Source: Bacillus sp. DNRA2 (GTDB lineage: Bacteria; Bacillota; Bacilli; Bacillales; Cytobacillaceae). Taken from it: a DNA stretch of 64,000 nucleotides. The first letter of the stretch is position 1; every line of letters begins with the position of its first letter. The stretch lies in the NCBI RefSeq assembly GCF_012843265.1, contig NZ_JABAIT010000015.1, forward strand, positions 55,514 through 119,513. Direction: 5' to 3'. This document shows positions 61,897 through 64,000 of this stretch, piece after piece. The position numbers were made by a program, and so were the translations under genes. The notes below the pieces were generated by a model. It was given only the letters and a program-made list of their open reading frames with translations. It made no database searches and had not been told where the DNA came from.

Positions 61897-62682
61897 ATGT
61901 TCTACGTAAAAATCTTTTTTCAATATGTCGCCCAATATTTAAAAACAAGATTGGAATATCGCTCCAACCTTATCGTTGAAATTGTCACTGATTTATTACA
62001 ACAGGCAGTTAACTTCGTGTTTATTTTAATCGTGTTCGGGCATACACAACTATTAGCAGGGTGGAGCCGAGAAGAAATTATTTTCATATATGGCTTTTTT
62101 CTTGTGCCATGGGCATTATTCTCGTCATTTTTTAACATTTGGGACTTTAATGAACGGTACATTGTCAAAGGTGAATTAGACCGGATTTTAACTAGGCCGA
62201 TTCACAGCCTGTTTCAAATTATCCTTGAGAGGATGGAACTGGAGTCACTGTTCGGCGGTATTACCGGGATAGCGGTAATGATGTATGCAGGGATGCGGCT
62301 TAATATAGAGTTGCACTGGTTCGATCCGCTCTTGTTTGTAATTTTCGTGTTGGGTGGCGTTTTCGTTTATGCAGGTATTTTTATATTGATTGCCTGTATT
62401 AGCTTTTGGTCAGATTCGCAAACTTCAATTATGCCGATGATGTACAATATTAGCAATTATGGTCGTTACCCTGTGGATATCTATAATAAGGTGATTCGTT
62501 TCGTATTAACGTGGATTTTGCCGTTTGCGTTTGTTGGTGTTTATCCCGCATCGTTTTTCTTGGGCAAAAGTCAATGGTATACTTACGCCTATATTACTCC
62601 GCTAATTGGCATCATCTTTTTTGCAATCTCCGTTATGGTGTGGAATGAAGGGGTTAAACGGTACTGTGGTGCAGGTAATTAA
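61897..62682 (+). CDS. ABC-2 type permease, second of two
   Basis: A 261-residue protein with six helices, same family as the preceding one (K-T-R-L-E-Y-R-S-N near residue 15, I-L-T-R-P-I-H ~95). Starts 7 bp after the previous stop. Completes the three-gene exporter of unknown substrate. Confidence 0.85.
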   Translation: MFYVKIFFQYVAQYLKTRLEYRSNLIVEIVTDLLQQAVNFVFILIVFGHTQLLAGWSREEIIFIYGFFLVPWALFSSFFNIWDFNERYIVKGELDRILTRPIHSLFQIILERMELESLFGGITGIAVMMYAGMRLNIELHWFDPLLFVIFVLGGVFVYAGIFILIACISFWSDSQTSIMPMMYNISNYGRYPVDIYNKVIRFVLTWILPFAFVGVYPASFFLGKSQWYTYAYITPLIGIIFFAISVMVWNEGVKRYCGAGN

Positions 62683-62761
62683 ATTTGTAAAATAAGACAA
62701 GCTAGCATATAGAAAGGTCATGGTGCGTATTCTTTATTAGTGAGATAAGGGAGCGAAATCC

Positions 62762-63163
62762 ATGGCCTTTTATGTATTATTTGTCTGCGTCATCTTTTGT
62801 ATATTAATGAGTCTAAGAGTGTTATTTTTGCCACGTTCAGTTCGCAGTAATCCTGTATCATTAGAGAACTTTTTTATGCTGGCGATGCTGTATGCTACGA
62901 TCATGATTGGTTTTGGACTGTTATACATGATGCTTGAAATGAAGGGTTTCCAAATTATCGTCGATGGAAGTGAAATGGATCATATTAGCTTTTTTACTCA
63001 GCTTAAGACATATATTTATTTTAGCGGAATGACATTGTTCTCTGTTGGTTATGGTGATATTACCCCAATTGGAATTGGAAGATTAATTGCAATCAATGAA
63101 GCGTTGATTGGCCATACCATTGCCGCGGCATTTGTGGCACGGGCAGTTTTTGATCGAGAGTAG
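62762..63163 (+). CDS. Two-helix potassium channel-like protein
   Basis: A 133-residue protein with a first helix (residues 1-20), a second (35-58), a pore loop and a last helix. The potassium selectivity filter S-V-G-Y-G-D (~99-104) is intact after Y-F-S-G-M-T-L-F. It lacks a gating RCK domain. Four such subunits would make a channel. It may lie in the ABC transcript or be independent (79-bp gap). GGGAGC lies before the ATG. Confidence 0.85.
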   Translation: MAFYVLFVCVIFCILMSLRVLFLPRSVRSNPVSLENFFMLAMLYATIMIGFGLLYMMLEMKGFQIIVDGSEMDHISFFTQLKTYIYFSGMTLFSVGYGDITPIGIGRLIAINEALIGHTIAAAFVARAVFDRE

Positions 63164-63240
63164 CCAAGTCGTTTAATTGTATTTTCTGGGAAAATCGGCT
63201 AGGCTTAACATAGTAGTTTTGGATGTAGGGAGGATTTTTT

Positions 63241-63708
63241 ATGGCAATAGAAGTAGGCGTAGCAGCGCCGGAATTTGAACTACCCTCTAGTGAAGGGAAA
63301 CAAGTAAAATTATCAGACTTCCGCGGGAGTAATGTTGTGCTTTATTTTTACCCAAAGGATATGACACCTGGATGTACGACTGAAGCATGTGATTTTCGGG
63401 ATTATCATCATCAATTTCAGGAAGTAAACGCAGTGATTCTTGGTGTGAGTCCTGACCCGCTGAAACGTCATGAAACATTCATTGCAAAGCATGGGTTACC
63501 TTTCCAGTTATTGGCTGATGAAGCGCATGAAGTAGCTGAAAGCTATGGAGTGTGGACGCTTAAGAAAAACTTTGGTAAAGAATATATGGGAATAGAGCGG
63601 TCAACGTTTGTCATCGATAAGAATGGTGTCCTTGTAAAGGAATGGCGAAAGGTCAAAGTAAAAGGGCATGTTGAGGAAGCGCTCCAGTTTATTAAAGAAA
63701 ATCTCTAA
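63241..63708 (+). CDS. bcp: Thioredoxin-dependent thiol peroxidase (Bcp/PrxQ)
   Basis: A 155-residue peroxiredoxin: F-Y-P-K-D-M-T-P-G-C-T-T-E-A-C-D-F-R-D with peroxidatic cysteine 45 and the resolving cysteine five residues later (C50), as in alpha-helical-resolving PrxQ. It reduces hydroperoxides in the cytoplasm with thioredoxin. In B. subtilis (ygaF) it lies between gsaB and perR, which fits this place. GGGAGG precedes the ATG. The peroxidatic residue is cysteine, not selenocysteine. Confidence 0.95.
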   Translation: MAIEVGVAAPEFELPSSEGKQVKLSDFRGSNVVLYFYPKDMTPGCTTEACDFRDYHHQFQEVNAVILGVSPDPLKRHETFIAKHGLPFQLLADEAHEVAESYGVWTLKKNFGKEYMGIERSTFVIDKNGVLVKEWRKVKVKGHVEEALQFIKENL

Positions 63709-63719
63709 AAGGCTGGCTC

Positions 63720-63843
63720 CTATTTATCCGCTTGATAGCGCCAAATGTACCCTTTCGCGGTAATTAAAACCTTTTTATAAGGCAAGCCTATTTTTTTTAA
63801 GAAAGGCTTTTGTCCAATTCTTTTTATCTATATGTGAATACAT
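63720..63843 (-). pseudogene. Small gene, probably frameshifted at a run of eight A
   Basis: From ATG 63843 the frame gives 22 residues (stop at 63775-63777). In the neighbouring frame the text K-K-I-G-L-P-Y-K-K-V-L-I-T-A-K-G-Y-I-W-R-Y-Q-A-D-K runs to a TAG at 63720, with protein-like composition and no start of its own. Removing one A from the A8 run would join both into a ~40-residue protein. AGGAGG lies 14 nt upstream, rather far. Could be a sequencing error, a real mutation or slippage. Family not recognised. Confidence 0.4.
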
Positions 63844-63875
63844 TATATTAGGGCATACCTCCTCAGATGTTCTTT

Positions 63876-63903
63876 AGCGAATCTAGATGATTCGCTTTTT
63901 TTT
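63876..63903 (+). terminator. Intrinsic terminator at the intron insertion point
   Basis: AGCGAATC (63876-63883) pairs with GATTCGCT (63889-63896), loop TAGAT, then T run to 63903. Probably the terminator of bcp. Confidence 0.85.
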
Positions 63904-64000
63904 GTGTGCCAGGCATGGCAACTATCTAGGTGGTGAAAGTCCGCTGTGGGGGTACACATCAACCAACCACTAAGGAAGCGCAAGGTACTTATTGTGAGAT
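63904..64000 (+). mobile_element. 5' end of a group II intron, probably class C (continues past window)
   Basis: Starts GTGTGCCAGGCATGGC, the GUGYG 5' boundary, then GGTGGTGAAAGTCC and ACCAACCACTAAGGAAGCG, which I recognise from domain I of bacterial group II introns. It begins directly after the T run of an intrinsic terminator, the insertion preference of class C introns. The reverse transcriptase would lie beyond the window. Confidence 0.82.

Noticed and set aside
63241..63708. Bcp as a further selenoprotein
   Set aside because: The peroxidatic codon is TGT (cysteine), not TGA.

Overview
The window comes from a low-GC, endospore-forming Firmicute of the family Bacillaceae. Evidence: sspK and sspE spore proteins, CotF-type coat proteins, a sigma-W promoter before yuaF-floT, strong GGAGG ribosome sites, and gene order matching the Bacillus subtilis yfhE-recX-yfhH-sspK-yfhJ-yfhP-mutY-yfhS-fabL-sspE-ygaB-ygaC-ygaD-ygaE-gsaB-bcp stretch (about 42.2-63.7 kb). 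Unlike B. subtilis 168 it appears to encode selenoproteins, so a Neobacillus-like genus is plausible, but the sequence alone does not settle this.

Layout. 0-11 kb: MMPL transporter end, rluF, NhaC antiporter, an orphan branched-chain amino acid binding lipoprotein, HAD phosphatase, YnfA-like protein, S1-domain YabR, GNAT, lipoprotein, yhdT-panF and a purine permease. 11.2-13.7 kb: two HesB/IscA-like genes, each with an in-frame TGA at codon 32 followed by a hairpin (probable selenoproteins), flanking a hydrolase/HTH pair. 13.8-21.2 kb: sigma-W-type yuaF-floT, a DUF3784-like protein, and a MarR regulator with a heterodimeric ABC exporter. 21.5-31 kb: a cluster like E. coli ydjXYZ-ynjBCDF (YdjY-like lipoprotein, TVP38-family membrane protein, YbhN-like protein, GrdB-like selenoprotein with a U-x-x-C motif, small membrane protein, binding protein, two permeases, ATPase, CDP-alcohol transferase), closed by a divergent LysR regulator.

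31.2-42.0 kb is the most unusual part. It holds a six-gene, tightly coupled operon: an amidoligase fused to a YheC/D-type ATP-grasp, a MurF-like ligase, PEP mutase with a degenerate nucleotidyltransferase tail, phosphonopyruvate decarboxylase, a nucleotidyltransferase/2-aminoethylphosphonate transaminase fusion, and a Nudix hydrolase. It is flanked by an aminopropyltransferase-like gene and an N-formylglutamate amidohydrolase-like gene. The phosphonate genes should give CMP-activated 2-aminoethylphosphonate; the two peptide-bond ligases suggest it, or a linked peptide, decorates a surface or spore polymer. That last step is inference. The operon is followed by a dense cluster of DnaA-box-like sites.

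42.2-64 kb: conserved housekeeping and sporulation genes, a stand-alone glutamate synthase large subunit with an elaborate leader (promoter with a CodY-like site, intrinsic terminator, and a hairpin between Shine-Dalgarno and start), hemL, an ABC-2 transporter, a potassium channel and bcp. The window ends about 97 nt into what looks like a class C group II intron placed directly after an intrinsic terminator.

Interspersed repeats are frequent: six palindromes with a GGGGGAC(T/A)GTCCCCC core and different self-complementary arms, two copies of a GGCGCC-ended hairpin repeat (one interrupted by a related repeat), and one copy of a GC-rich Bacillaceae-type repeat. I saw no tRNA, rRNA or CRISPR array.
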